From positions 1-64,000 of the forward strand of contig NZ_BAIZ01000007.1 in NCBI RefSeq assembly GCF_000613445.1: a DNA stretch of 64,000 bases, read 5' to 3'. This DNA comes from Hoylesella shahii DSM 15611 = JCM 12083. GTDB lineage: Bacteria; Bacteroidota; Bacteroidia; Bacteroidales; Bacteroidaceae. Numbering within the stretch: position 1 is the first letter of the stretch; each line of letters opens with the position of its first letter. A program made the position numbers and the translations under genes. Below are positions 1-9,068 of the stretch, piece by piece. A model generated the notes under the pieces. The model did no database searches. It had not been told where the DNA came from and saw only the letters and a list, made by a program, of their open reading frames with translations.

Positions 1-316
1 GGACAACTTCGTTCCTGAAAGCGGATGCAAAGGTATAAAGATTTCCAATACCCGCAAAGCTTTTGCAGAATAAATCTTCAAAAACATCAATATTTTAACA
101 CTTTAAAACATTTTTGTGAAACAATATATACTATACACCTTATTTATATAAAGGGAGAAACCACTTAAAAAGAGAACAATTAATTTCTATATTTTGAGAA
201 TTTACAAAGCCAGTAAACCCAAAAACTATCAAAATAAAGGCATTTGATACAGCCAATGCTTACCTTCACCTCGCATATTTACGTGCAAACGCACCTTGTT
301 ACAAGCCCTGCATATC
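1..316. other. AT-rich non-coding stretch at the window edge
   Basis: No convincing coding region is visible. The part next to 317 is the 3' flank of the minus-strand radical SAM operon and holds a weak hairpin (listed separately). The rest is A/T-rich sequence with no recognised RNA gene or repeat. Confidence 0.5.
239..260 (-). terminator. Weak hairpin after the radical SAM operon
   Basis: Read on the minus strand, GCATT and AATGC arms enclose a loop of about 12 nt and are followed by CTTTATTTT. It lies about 57 nt after the stop of the HemN-like gene, so it could end the operon. The stem is short, hence the low confidence. Confidence 0.35.
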
Positions 317-1588
317 TTACGTGCCTAGATAAAACAACGACAGCACTGCGCCATAATAACGAAATCCCTTTTCGGTGATTTGCACCCTTTCCCCTCCCTC
401 GCTGATGCAAACCAAGCCTTCGTGTAGACAGAATGTAAGTGCTTCGTGCACGCGTCTTTGCCACTCTGAGTCGTTAACGGCTAGCACTTTGGCCAACGAA
501 AACGAGCCGAAATAGCCCGATATGGCGATATACTTAGCCACCAATTGGGTTTGTGGCAATTGATAAACATCTGCTTCGGCGTATGTATCTTGCCGAATGA
601 AGGCGCTAAGCTGCGAACTGTTTTTACCGCAATTGTATGCAATGCCCTCTTTACTCATGCTCTGTGCAGAGAGCCCGAACCCTTTATACGACGCACCATG
701 CACCATTCGCGCCCTTAAATACGAGGACACTCCAAGGTCGGTTTTGCTCAACGAAAAGGTGTTTTGCCCAAATTGCGCATGATAACCAAGAGCTATAAGT
801 GCCTCGTAATAACGGCGGTAGGCATGATAAAGTTGTTCCTTGGTTGGCACATCTTTATGGGCAAGCATATTTGTACGCAATTCGTAGAGCGTAATTTGCT
901 GGGGCATAAGTTGGGCAATGGCATGCAAGTCGCGTGCTATTGTCGCCTCTCCTTGCCCTTTGAGTCCATACATCAGGTCGATATTGATTTTCTCTAATCC
1001 CGCCCGATAAGCCTCGTTCATCCACTTAGCCATAACCGCTTGGGCCACAATTTCACGATGATGGGAAGAGAGAATCCCCACATCGGCCGACTGAACACCG
1101 AGTGATATCCGCCTTATGCCACTGCGTGCCATGCGCTGAAGCTTTTCTGGAGTAAGGGTGTTGAAGGTGGCTTCAATGCTGGGTTCGTAATCGTTGGCCA
1201 AAGTAACACCTTCCACTGCCTCATCGTACACATCCATCAGCCTACTGAAATTGTCTTGCGACAACGCTGTGGGGGTGCCTCCACCGAGGTCGAATCCCTG
1301 CAACTCCATGCCAGGATGCCCCTTCTTAAACTGAGCAATGTCGTTGGCCAGCACCTCAAGGTAATGCGTTTGCAACTGCACATCTGTGCAAACCATGCGG
1401 GTGTATTCGCAAAACAAACACAATTGTTTGCAAAATGGGATGTGAATGTAAAAAGATAAGGCTTTATCTTGCGCGAACGACAGGGGTGCGAGCACACGAT
1501 AGTCTATCCAATCGCATGGCGACAAAGGATAAGAGGTATTGAATTGGGGGTTGTGTTTTCTTGCCTCAAAAACAGTTTTTATGCTCAT
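317..1588 (-). CDS. HemN/HemW-like radical SAM protein
   Basis: A 423-residue radical SAM enzyme of the coproporphyrinogen-oxidase-like (HemN/HemW) family. The 4Fe-4S motif CxxxCxxC is at C53, C57 and C60 (HIPFCKQLCLFC). A GGGTPT SAM-binding motif is near residues 102-107. The C-terminal 70 residues look like the HemN winged-helix tail. I chose the ATG at 1588 because it lies one base after the TGA of the preceding radical SAM gene (TGA-G-ATG), which implies translational coupling; a longer frame reaches 1660. HemN-like proteins include true oxygen-independent oxidases, the haem chaperone HemW, and specialised methylases or cyclases. The motif does not tell these apart. The operon setting with another radical SAM enzyme argues against housekeeping haem synthesis. 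The fold is certain and the reaction unknown. Confidence 0.88.
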   Translation of the reverse strand: MSIKTVFEARKHNPQFNTSYPLSPCDWIDYRVLAPLSFAQDKALSFYIHIPFCKQLCLFCEYTRMVCTDVQLQTHYLEVLANDIAQFKKGHPGMELQGFDLGGGTPTALSQDNFSRLMDVYDEAVEGVTLANDYEPSIEATFNTLTPEKLQRMARSGIRRISLGVQSADVGILSSHHREIVAQAVMAKWMNEAYRAGLEKINIDLMYGLKGQGEATIARDLHAIAQLMPQQITLYELRTNMLAHKDVPTKEQLYHAYRRYYEALIALGYHAQFGQNTFSLSKTDLGVSSYLRARMVHGASYKGFGLSAQSMSKEGIAYNCGKNSSQLSAFIRQDTYAEADVYQLPQTQLVAKYIAISGYFGSFSLAKVLAVNDSEWQRRVHEALTFCLHEGLVCISEGGERVQITEKGFRYYGAVLSLFYLGT

Positions 1589-1589
1589 C

Positions 1590-2468
1590 TCAGTAGATAA
1601 TATTATGCTGATGAAAACCTTGGCGAAGATATTGACCATCGAAAACCAGTGACGAGGCACAGTAAGTGGGATCGGAATAGTTGCGCATGTAGATCTCTAA
1701 TATCTTCAAATTTTTGTTATACAGATAGTTGCTACACTTGCAATGCGCACCGCGATTCATCGAATTGGTGAAATACACATGTGGAATTTTCTCCCAAAAA
1801 ATCTCTTCTAGGTCAACAAAATGGTCGCAGCAATATTGATTTAGTTTCATCAACGCCACAAAGCCAATGCGTGGCACACCCAGTGACAGTGCGAAATCTA
1901 ACATGCGGTGGGCCTCTTGTGCATTGTCGATGTAGCCCCGAATCAAGTTGCAGCTAACATTTACCTTTTGCATATCGACACCTTCGAACCTGAAAGCATC
2001 GGGCGTAATGGTGCAACCATACAACTGCGAGAGTGCCGATGCCTGGTAATGATGCAACGACATGGAAATACTATCCCATCGCGAATGCGTCATAAGCTGT
2101 TGCGATTGAGACAAAAGGCCGTTAGTATTGAGATGCATGTGAATATTTGAAAATTCGGGCTGCTCCATCATCTGCAATATCTGCTGCACCAAAGGCGACA
2201 CCATAGCCGGTTCGCCCCCTGTGATATTCAGCCTATTGAGCATAATGCCACGGTTGTGCAATTCGAAGATTACAGCCGAAAGTTTATCTAACCTGAACGC
2301 CGATTGCGGATGAGGGCTTGCTGCATTGGAACAGAATTGGCAATGTGCATTGCAACCTTTAGTTACCTTTACAAAGATATTTACCTGTGGCGGAATGGGT
2401 TTACCAGGCTCATCAATGAGATTGCAACCCCTATGTTTAAGCAAAATGTGCTTACCAAAAATTTCCAT
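1590..2468 (-). CDS. Radical SAM protein
   Basis: About 292 residues, with the radical SAM signature CxxxCxxC at C39, C43 and C46 (KGCNAHCQFC) and a GGEPA motif near residues 84-88. The protein is short and I see no SPASM cysteine cluster after the core. It is therefore unlikely to be a sulfatase-maturating enzyme, although two Ser-type sulfatases lie elsewhere in the window. The ATG at 2468 is preferred over a TTG at 2513. It overlaps the end of the upstream gene by 17 nt, and the next gene starts one base after this stop, so all three genes form one translationally coupled unit. Substrate unknown; it could modify a peptide or small molecule together with the HemN-like partner. Confidence 0.85.
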   Translation of the reverse strand: MEIFGKHILLKHRGCNLIDEPGKPIPPQVNIFVKVTKGCNAHCQFCSNAASPHPQSAFRLDKLSAVIFELHNRGIMLNRLNITGGEPAMVSPLVQQILQMMEQPEFSNIHMHLNTNGLLSQSQQLMTHSRWDSISMSLHHYQASALSQLYGCTITPDAFRFEGVDMQKVNVSCNLIRGYIDNAQEAHRMLDFALSLGVPRIGFVALMKLNQYCCDHFVDLEEIFWEKIPHVYFTNSMNRGAHCKCSNYLYNKNLKILEIYMRNYSDPTYCASSLVFDGQYLRQGFHQHNIIY

Positions 2469-3924
2469 TTCTATTGTAGGCCCTATTACGGTTGATAAAT
2501 TCGGTTTTTTCAATCATGCTAGGAAAGCTTAATCGCCCAACATACTTATCAAACACGGGTCTATCAAAATCTTTCATGGGCACGTAATACCTCTTGCTCA
2601 AAATTTGATACTCTCCCTCTTCTACTTTCTTGTCCAAGATGGGCTTCACAGCATAAAACTCAAACTTTTGATTAAACGCAAGGGACGAAGAGTCCAGACA
2701 GCTTTTGCGATAGGTTCGAGCCATATTGTCCTCAATATATATTGGCGCAGTGCCACGCGCTATAGGTCGATATATGCCAAAAGAGCAACGGTCGTCGTCG
2801 CGAAAACTTTCTTCGATAACGGCTCGAATACCTTTTTGAGCTAACTCTTCTTGATGGTTGGTAAACATCACCTGCTCCAAGAGGTCGTTGTTGAGCACAC
2901 CTTCTACGGTTAACTTAGGCCATAAATTTAACAAGCACCCAACAAAGCTTTTTGTTGGCGTGGGGTCGGGTCCGCCATAGTCATCAGAAAGATTTGCAGG
3001 TTGGTTGCCCTCTTCACCATTCATCACGAGAGAAAGATCGTGTTGCAGGTCCTTAATGTTGTTATATCTGCAAATATCGTTGAGTAATTGCACTATATCC
3101 ACCAGCTTAGCGCACATACGCCGCGTGTAAAGTCTGTCTATACTAGCGAATTTATCGGCTATAAAATGGTTATCAAGCAATTTATCAAACTGTTCTACAT
3201 TAAATTTTCCATCACGAAAAAGTTTTTCGGCATATGCTTCTAGCGTGTTAACCACCAGGTTTGCAGCCTCAACATCAAACCCTTTTCTACGCTTGTAGTC
3301 TTTAATAACCTGCTCTAAATCGTTTTTTAAGTCTTTATATCGGCCATAATGATACTGTGTGTTAAGTGTCTTTACCACATCAGCCAAGGTTCGGCATTGA
3401 CCATATTTAGCCAAGCGATAAGACTTGGGAGCCTTAATAGCAGGATAGGCTGCAATGTGGCGCACAAACAATTTAGGCAGACACACATTGGGCAAGTGTA
3501 CAGCATTGACAAAAAGCTGAGCTACCAAGTTCACATCAAGCTGGTTAGAACCTATACCTGCCATGGATACATAGAAAAATGTGTCGGGATGTTGACGGGC
3601 ATAATCAATAAACTCGTTAACATATGGCCAATTACTACCCACAGAATAACCGATAATGGGTATGGAATAACTTTGACCTTGCATGCCAACGTACTGTGTA
3701 GCAGTTTCGCCATAAGGCAGTTTTAGGGCGTCAACTGCATCGCCATCAAGAACAACTCTGCTGCAACGAAAAAACACAAACACCTCATCGGCCTTTAAGC
3801 TCTTGAGAAATGCGGGCGTGTGAAGGGGGCGTTGCACATTGCGATACTCTCTAGACGCACTTTTACCAACGATTTTGGTATGAGAAAGCCTATTGAAAAA
3901 GGCGAGTATCTTGTTTATATTCAT
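2452..3924 (-). CDS. A1S_2505-like N-terminal domain protein, 490 aa
   Basis: First gene of the radical SAM trio. Residues of about 45-160 resemble the A1S_2505 family of so-called phage non-structural proteins: a GMQGQSYSIP segment, then a YVNEFIDYARQHPDTFFYVS helix/strand and a GIGSN turn. In family members I remember, that turn reads GCG, so a cysteine appears lost here. The family's biochemical role is not established. Residues of about 170-330 are helical and charged; the rest (to about 490) shows no family I recognise. No signal peptide or membrane segment. The stop overlaps the next radical SAM start. I infer a cytoplasmic partner or substrate-handling protein for the two enzymes. Confidence 0.7.
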   Translation of the reverse strand: MNINKILAFFNRLSHTKIVGKSASREYRNVQRPLHTPAFLKSLKADEVFVFFRCSRVVLDGDAVDALKLPYGETATQYVGMQGQSYSIPIIGYSVGSNWPYVNEFIDYARQHPDTFFYVSMAGIGSNQLDVNLVAQLFVNAVHLPNVCLPKLFVRHIAAYPAIKAPKSYRLAKYGQCRTLADVVKTLNTQYHYGRYKDLKNDLEQVIKDYKRRKGFDVEAANLVVNTLEAYAEKLFRDGKFNVEQFDKLLDNHFIADKFASIDRLYTRRMCAKLVDIVQLLNDICRYNNIKDLQHDLSLVMNGEEGNQPANLSDDYGGPDPTPTKSFVGCLLNLWPKLTVEGVLNNDLLEQVMFTNHQEELAQKGIRAVIEESFRDDDRCSFGIYRPIARGTAPIYIEDNMARTYRKSCLDSSSLAFNQKFEFYAVKPILDKKVEEGEYQILSKRYYVPMKDFDRPVFDKYVGRLSFPSMIEKTEFINRNRAYNRNGNFW

Positions 3925-4194
3925 AATTTTCGAACTAATTTTAGACTTTATATTAAGCGCAAGGGATAGTTACTCCGCTTGTCAAACGTTTTATGCTGTT
4001 TATCTTTCGGTTGCATGTAGGCGGCTAATGTCCCTATAGGAGTAAAAACAAGCCCACATCATCCATGTGCAGCGCCATTTCGCCAATAAAAAGGCCCACT
4101 TATAGGGCAGCACAACCAAAATAAGCATGACGAGCATCGTTTTTTGCTATGCGCTGCGTCACAACACACAAACCCAATACTTCGACGTGCATGG

Positions 4195-4202
4195 CAAAGT
4201 TA
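4195..4202 (-). promoter_or_regulatory. TAACTTTG -7 box for the radical SAM operon
   Basis: A perfect Bacteroidota TAnnTTTG element on the minus strand. It implies a leader of about 265 nt before the ATG at 3924. The leader contains a 45-codon open frame (4000-4137) whose reality is uncertain. Confidence 0.45.
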
Positions 4203-4497
4203 CAAATATTTTACTCAACAATGCCTTGCACAACGAGCTATTTTTATAATATGCTCTAAAGGGTGCGCCAAAGTGTGGCAATAGACTTTTGCTACCGGCA
4301 CTCGTGGTAGAAGCAAAACATGCATTTACTGGCCTTGTGTATTATCTTTCCCTAAGCTATAGACTTAACATATCAGGAAATTTCATACAAAAAAGGACAC
4401 AAACAAAGCACATCTATCAACATAGCATTGAAGCCATTAGCACCTTCTTTCCTAGGCTTTTCATCAGCCTACCTAAAAGTAGGTATTTTGCATTTTC

Positions 4498-4513
4498 GGT
4501 AACATTTGTTACC
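4498..4513. promoter_or_regulatory. Perfect inverted repeat GGTAAC-N4-GTTACC (operator candidate)
   Basis: Two perfect 6-bp arms are separated by ATTT and sit 21 bp upstream of a TACTTTTG -7 box. That is where a dimeric repressor or activator of the uptake operon could bind. A second imperfect dyad (CCTAC...GTAGG) lies just upstream at about 4470-4486. No regulator is encoded nearby, so the ligand is unknown. Confidence 0.4.
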
Positions 4514-4534
4514 CTTCATGTTGGTTTGCAACTC

Positions 4535-4542
4535 TACTTTTG
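4535..4542 (+). promoter_or_regulatory. TACTTTTG -7 box of the uptake operon
   Basis: Matches TAnnTTTG exactly. The transcript would start near 4549, leaving a short leader to the ATG at 4563. No TTTG element sits at the ideal upstream distance. Confidence 0.5.
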
Positions 4543-4562
4543 CGACAAAATTAGCAAAAAAG

Positions 4563-6851
4563 ATGGACGCACGTTTGAAGCTTGGTTTAGCATTTTGGTT
4601 CACCGTGATGAGTTGCATGGCGGTAAGGCCACCATACCATCTACACCATGCCCTCCCAAACGCCACAGACAACGACAGCACCCAAGCCGATAAGGTACGA
4701 AACACGCTGCCACGCGTGGTAAACCTCAAAGAAGTAAACGTGCTGGCACCCCGACAGCTAACGCAACCCACCGTGGCACAAGCCCTAAACGAGCAACGGC
4801 TCATTGCCGGAAGCACATCGCTGGTGCAGATGTCGCCCCTACGGCAACGGCTGTCCACGCTAAAAGATGCGTTGGCCATGCAACCAGGCGTCATCATCCA
4901 AGAGTTCTTCGGTCTGAACGACCAACCCCGTCTCAACATCCGCGGTTCGGGCATCCAGAGCAACCCACAACGCCGAGGCGTGTACCTGCTGCAAGACGGC
5001 ATACCCGTAAACTTTGCCGACGGCTCGTACATCATCGGCGTGATGGACCCCATGACGGCCCATTTCGTTGAAGTATTTAAAGGAGCCAACGCCCTAAACT
5101 TCGGTGCGAGCACCCTTGGCGGAGCCATCAACTTCGTTTCGCCCACAGCCAATAAGCAACATGGGGCTAACACGCTCGTAAAGGTAGAAGGCGGAAGCTA
5201 TGGTTACAGGGCTGTGGCTGCAAGCATGGGCTACCGCTGGCAAACAAGCGATGCCCACATAAGCACATCGTACAGCGCGCAAGACGGGCACAGGCTTTAC
5301 AACCACAACACCCGATGGAGCATTGCGGCCAACTATGGGCTGCAAAACCTTAATGGGCATGTGGAAAATCGCACATACCTGCACTTCACCTGGCTGAAAT
5401 TCCAGTTTCCAGGGCCACTCAACATGCAGCAACTGATGGACAACCCCAAGCAGGTTAACGCCGGCGTAGACCTTCCTTTCAGCATGGGACCGAACGTTTT
5501 GCGCGATAAGCCACGCCGTTTTGCGCGCATGATACGTGTGGCCAACCGCACGGGCATCCGTTTCAACGCCAACAGCGACCTCGTGGCTGCCGTGTATTAC
5601 CAATATGCTGACGACCAATTTGTGTTCCCCATCACCATTTCCATCCCCCACTCGTACCATCACGATGGCGGACTGACCGTTAGCTACCGCCTCAACACAG
5701 GCAAACACAACCTGCGTGCAGGACTTGTGGCATCGGCAGGACAAATAGATCGCCGCACCTATATCAACAAAGACGGGCTAGAATCGTTTATGTTTGCCCA
5801 CGACAACCTGCAAGCGCGCAACCTGACCCTCTTTGCAGAAGACTTGTTCAGGCTGACGTCGAAACTGAATTTCGTGGCCGATGCCCACCTCGTGTACAAC
5901 GAGCGCAACAGCAGCGACCGCTTTCCACAACCCGACCTTCGGCCGTGGTACAGCCACATGTCGAAAAAGTACCGCTACTTTCGTTCGCAAAGCACAACGC
6001 TCAACCAACACTGGACGGCTTTCAATCCACGCATAGGGCTAATATACAGTCCCTTTAAGGGCCAAGACGTGCAGCTGTTTGGCAACCTAAGCCGAAGTTA
6101 CGAGCCGCCAACCTTCGACGAACTGGTTGGCACAGAGGTAACAACCAACATCAACACCAGTCCTAAGCGGCTTTACGCCATTGCCTTAGACAAGCAAACG
6201 GCCACCACCTTGGAACTGGGAAGCAAGGGACGAACCACACGCTTTTCGTGGAATGTGGCCGCCTACCGTTCGTGGGTACACAACGAAATACTGGAAGTGA
6301 AAGACTACGTACGCGGCATTAAGCGCACCGAAAACTATCCCACAACCTTACATCAGGGTGTGGAAGTGGGGCTAAACGCCGTTGTGGCCGACAATCCTTG
6401 GGGCATAAACGCGGGTAAGCTGACCCTTGGTGGAGTGTACAATTTCAGCGACTTCCGTTTTAGCGGTGGCAAATACCAAGGCAAACGCCTGGCAGGCATA
6501 CCCCAACACTACCTGAACCTGTCGGCCGAATACGAGCATTCGTGCGGTCTTAGCATTGGGGCACAAGTGGAATGGAAACCAGGCGAAACTCCCATCGACC
6601 ACACCAACACCATGTTTCAGCCTGCATACCACGTGTGGAACGTGCGTGCGGCCTACGCACTGGGCAAAAACATCAGCCTGTACGTGGAGATGAAGAACGT
6701 GGCCAACAGCCGTTACGCCTCCAGCTACGTTATCAGCGACGAGATACATAACCCGCCCATCCCCTTCCCCAACTTCTCTGCAAAGCAGATGGCGTTCTTC
6801 ATTCCCGCCCAGCCGCGCTGCATATTTGGGGGCATAACGTGGCAAATGTAG
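4563..6851 (+). CDS. TonB-dependent outer-membrane receptor, FecA-like
   Basis: About 762 residues: an N-terminal secretion signal, a plug domain and a 22-strand barrel expected by family. The plug shows the family hallmarks: a LNIRGSGI motif, then LLQDGIPVNFADGSYIIG and VEVFKGANALNFGASTLGGAINF, which closely follow ferric-siderophore/FecA-type receptors. The barrel has the usual YEPPTFDEL segment (about residue 520). The protein ends in GGITWQM rather than a terminal F/Y/W. I took ATG 4563 because it gives a compact hydrophobic leader; ATG 4518 or TTG 4506 would extend it. It heads an operon with a methyltransferase and lipoproteins. The likely cargo is an iron chelate, haem or another metal complex; the exact ligand is not readable from the sequence. 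Confidence 0.93.
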   Translation: MDARLKLGLAFWFTVMSCMAVRPPYHLHHALPNATDNDSTQADKVRNTLPRVVNLKEVNVLAPRQLTQPTVAQALNEQRLIAGSTSLVQMSPLRQRLSTLKDALAMQPGVIIQEFFGLNDQPRLNIRGSGIQSNPQRRGVYLLQDGIPVNFADGSYIIGVMDPMTAHFVEVFKGANALNFGASTLGGAINFVSPTANKQHGANTLVKVEGGSYGYRAVAASMGYRWQTSDAHISTSYSAQDGHRLYNHNTRWSIAANYGLQNLNGHVENRTYLHFTWLKFQFPGPLNMQQLMDNPKQVNAGVDLPFSMGPNVLRDKPRRFARMIRVANRTGIRFNANSDLVAAVYYQYADDQFVFPITISIPHSYHHDGGLTVSYRLNTGKHNLRAGLVASAGQIDRRTYINKDGLESFMFAHDNLQARNLTLFAEDLFRLTSKLNFVADAHLVYNERNSSDRFPQPDLRPWYSHMSKKYRYFRSQSTTLNQHWTAFNPRIGLIYSPFKGQDVQLFGNLSRSYEPPTFDELVGTEVTTNINTSPKRLYAIALDKQTATTLELGSKGRTTRFSWNVAAYRSWVHNEILEVKDYVRGIKRTENYPTTLHQGVEVGLNAVVADNPWGINAGKLTLGGVYNFSDFRFSGGKYQGKRLAGIPQHYLNLSAEYEHSCGLSIGAQVEWKPGETPIDHTNTMFQPAYHVWNVRAAYALGKNISLYVEMKNVANSRYASSYVISDEIHNPPIPFPNFSAKQMAFFIPAQPRCIFGGITWQM

Positions 6852-6910
6852 GCATTGCCGCCTTGAACGACAGAAATGTTTTACACCGTTAAACTTAACA
6901 TATAACCATC

Positions 6911-7689
6911 ATGACCGAGAAAAAAATGAACATGGAGCAAGGCCATTGGTGCTTGCCAAACTTGGAAAAAGGGTGCTTAGACCAGGAGGACGCGAACTTA
7001 CCGCCCAAATGTTAGAGGCAATGAACATCAACGAGACGGACGACGTGGTGGAGTTTGCACCGGGATTGGGACAAACGGCCCGCCTAACCGTAGCCCATAA
7101 GCCACACTCGTACACCGCCGTAGAGCTGAACGAAGAGGCCGCCAGCCGTGTTCGGCACAACGTAAACTATACCAACATGCGCGTAGTGGCAGCCGATGCC
7201 GCGCAAACAGGGCTGCCCGATGCCTGCGCAACAAAGGTTTACGGCGAGGCGATGCTCACCATGCAGAGCGCACCGCAGAAAAACGCTATCGTAAGAGAGG
7301 CGGCACGACTGCTGAAAGCGGGCGGACTGTACGCCATTCACGAAATCGTAATCTGCCCCGACGATGCGGGCAGCGAGCTACAACGCACCATTGAGAAGGA
7401 CCTTGCACATAGCATCAAGACCAATGTGCGCCCACTAACGCTCTCGGCATGGCGCGCCGTGCTTGAAGAAAACGGCTTCGAGGTGGTATGGACGAAACAA
7501 AGTCCGATGCACCTGCTAGAATGGCGTCGCGTGGTGGCCGACGAAGGATGGGGCGGTTTCTTGCGCATCGTTTGGCGCATGCTTCGCAATGCCTCTGCCC
7601 GGAAACGCGTTTTGAACATGCGGAGCATATTTAGGAAGCACGACAAGAACATCCAAGCCATCTCGATGGTGGCGCGAAAACGGGCTTAG
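6911..7689 (+). CDS. Class I SAM-dependent methyltransferase (frame broken by one base near 6949)
   Basis: The main frame carries a Rossmann-type methyltransferase: VVEFAPGLGQTARL (motif I), YTAVELNEEA (motif II), ARLLKAGGLYAIHE (post-III). No ATG exists in that frame. A start at 6911 in another frame gives M...EQGHW and then runs out, while the main frame continues VLAKLGKRVLRPGG. One extra G in the TGG/TGC run at 6946-6951 joins them into about 259 residues beginning with the family-typical GHWVLAKxGKxVLRPGG. I read this as a one-base deletion in the assembly. The gene follows the TonB receptor by about 60 nt and ends 2 nt before the next lipoprotein start. The substrate is unknown; methylation of a metallophore or porphyrin-like cargo is a guess from context only. 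Confidence 0.82.
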
Positions 7690-7691
7690 GG

Positions 7692-8306
7692 ATGGTTGCA
7701 CACAACATATCCCAACTGCGCGGGGCGGCCATTGGGCTTGCACTTGCCCTCCTTACAACAACGCTTGTGGGGTCATGCACCGACGACATGCACTCGCCCG
7801 ACCTGGAACGGGCCGACCAACTGCTGCCCAACCGCAACGAATATGCCGACTCTAACCTGCACACCCAAGCGCAAGCCAAACTTGTGGCAGGGCTGTACGA
7901 CTCGCGGCTCGACCTTATTTACTACGATGCCGACCGCGTAACGCCTCGCCTCTACTTCACAGGCGGCGATGCAATAGTGCCGCTCACCGCAAACAACAAC
8001 GGGTGGTTGCAACTCCGTGTGGTAGACTTCCACACCCAGTTCATGCCACTCTACATGTCGATAAACATGAAACTGTTGCTCACCGACACGCCTAGCGACA
8101 CCATCCGCCTTGCAGGCAAAGACGGCTCGGTGCATACAAGCGACCACGGAAAAACCATCGGGCTGCCGCTTCCCGAAAGCGACGATGCCGAAATGGAGGG
8201 CTTTTACATCAAATCGAAAGGCGAAATATACGCCATCATCGACCTGATGTTGCCCGTTCCGATGAAAATCAGGTGGCACGGTAAGAAGCAAACACCAACG
8301 CCATAA
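7692..8306 (+). CDS. Lipoprotein of unknown function, 204 aa
   Basis: Type II signal peptide with hydrophobic core GLALALLTTTLVGS and lipidation Cys at about residue 29 (VGSC), followed by TDDMHSPD. This is an acidic stretch like the Bacteroidota lipoprotein-export signal. The mature part is predicted beta-rich (RLDLIYYDADRVTPRLYF, repeated aromatic/hydrophobic alternation). No family recognised with certainty. It starts 2 nt after the methyltransferase stop, so it is probably co-translated and may be a surface accessory of the adjacent TonB receptor. Confidence 0.8.
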   Translation: MVAHNISQLRGAAIGLALALLTTTLVGSCTDDMHSPDLERADQLLPNRNEYADSNLHTQAQAKLVAGLYDSRLDLIYYDADRVTPRLYFTGGDAIVPLTANNNGWLQLRVVDFHTQFMPLYMSINMKLLLTDTPSDTIRLAGKDGSVHTSDHGKTIGLPLPESDDAEMEGFYIKSKGEIYAIIDLMLPVPMKIRWHGKKQTPTP

Positions 8307-8437
8307 CCGCTTATCGGCGCATGGGAAACGGCTGTACCTACGCCGAAAACACGTGGCAAACAATATGTTTGTCCATACGTCAGCCAATATTATTCACCTT
8401 GCTCCATCTTATGTTGGGGCTAAAAACCTATAGATAA

Positions 8438-9019
8438 ATGAGAATTACAAGTTTAAAAAATCTTTCTGCGTTGTTCATCATGTTCGCCCTGGCTATGAAT
8501 CTTACAACAGCTTGTAGCAAATCAGACGACAATGAAGGTGTAAGCGAAGCTGTTGTCAATAGCATGGCAGGTACATACAAGGCCACCATAGCTCCCACAA
8601 TGGGTAACAAGAAAATGGCCGAAGGCCCGCACACCATATATATAGAGCGCGTGGCAGGTACGCAACAAGTGCGCATGCACTACGAGAACTTCAACGCGCC
8701 TTTCCTTGATAAAAATGGCAAACCTAGCGAAACGGCACGCATGCCTTTCGACATGACCGTCGATTTTACTTTCGTTGCCACCCCAGGAGAGAACGGAGCC
8801 GTTGCACTTAAGTCAATAAAGGGGTATTTTAAGGCTGCGCCTCACAACGGGAATTCGGTAGATCCAAAGCAGTTGCCTGGTGGAATAGCCATCCCAAACC
8901 CCAATGGGTTTGAAACCGACAAAGCTACTGCCGAAGGAACATGGAAAGACAACAAGCTTGTTCTGCGCATCTTCCCCAACATCCTACCTGTGGTGGTGAA
9001 TGTCGAAGCAGCTAAATAA
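8438..9019 (+). CDS. Calycin-like lipoprotein, 193 aa
   Basis: Signal peptide with a lipobox ending TTAC (Cys26), followed by acidic SKSDDNEG (export signal). The mature domain starts SMAGTYKATI and has the alternating strands and TAEGTWKDNKLVLRI ending typical of the Bacteroidota calycin-like lipoproteins. The fold assignment is by pattern only. The 131-nt gap to the previous gene may hold its own promoter. A role in ligand binding at the surface fits the TonB context but is inference. Confidence 0.75.
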   Translation: MRITSLKNLSALFIMFALAMNLTTACSKSDDNEGVSEAVVNSMAGTYKATIAPTMGNKKMAEGPHTIYIERVAGTQQVRMHYENFNAPFLDKNGKPSETARMPFDMTVDFTFVATPGENGAVALKSIKGYFKAAPHNGNSVDPKQLPGGIAIPNPNGFETDKATAEGTWKDNKLVLRIFPNILPVVVNVEAAK

Positions 9020-9068
9020 CAGAACCGACAACTACATCACCATAAACTAAATAAAAAATAGAACAACT

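Larger units (their letters stand above)
3925..4562. other. Divergent intergenic region between the radical SAM operon and TonB operon
   Basis: No sure gene. It holds the minus-strand TAACTTTG box, a short ORF candidate at 4000-4137 on the minus strand, and two inverted repeats in the 100 bp before the TonB receptor gene. I see no cobalamin-riboswitch or TPP-riboswitch consensus. Confidence 0.5.

Noticed and set aside
1590-2468. Radical SAM protein as the Ser-type sulfatase maturase
   Set aside because: Short, without the SPASM cysteine clusters, and far from both sulfatases in a coupled operon of its own.
3925-4562. Riboswitch upstream of the TonB or radical SAM genes
   Set aside because: I looked for cobalamin and TPP box sequences and found none; only simple dyads are visible.
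5094-5744. Long antisense frame inside the first TonB receptor gene
   Set aside because: Shadow of the receptor reading frame; no start context or domain.
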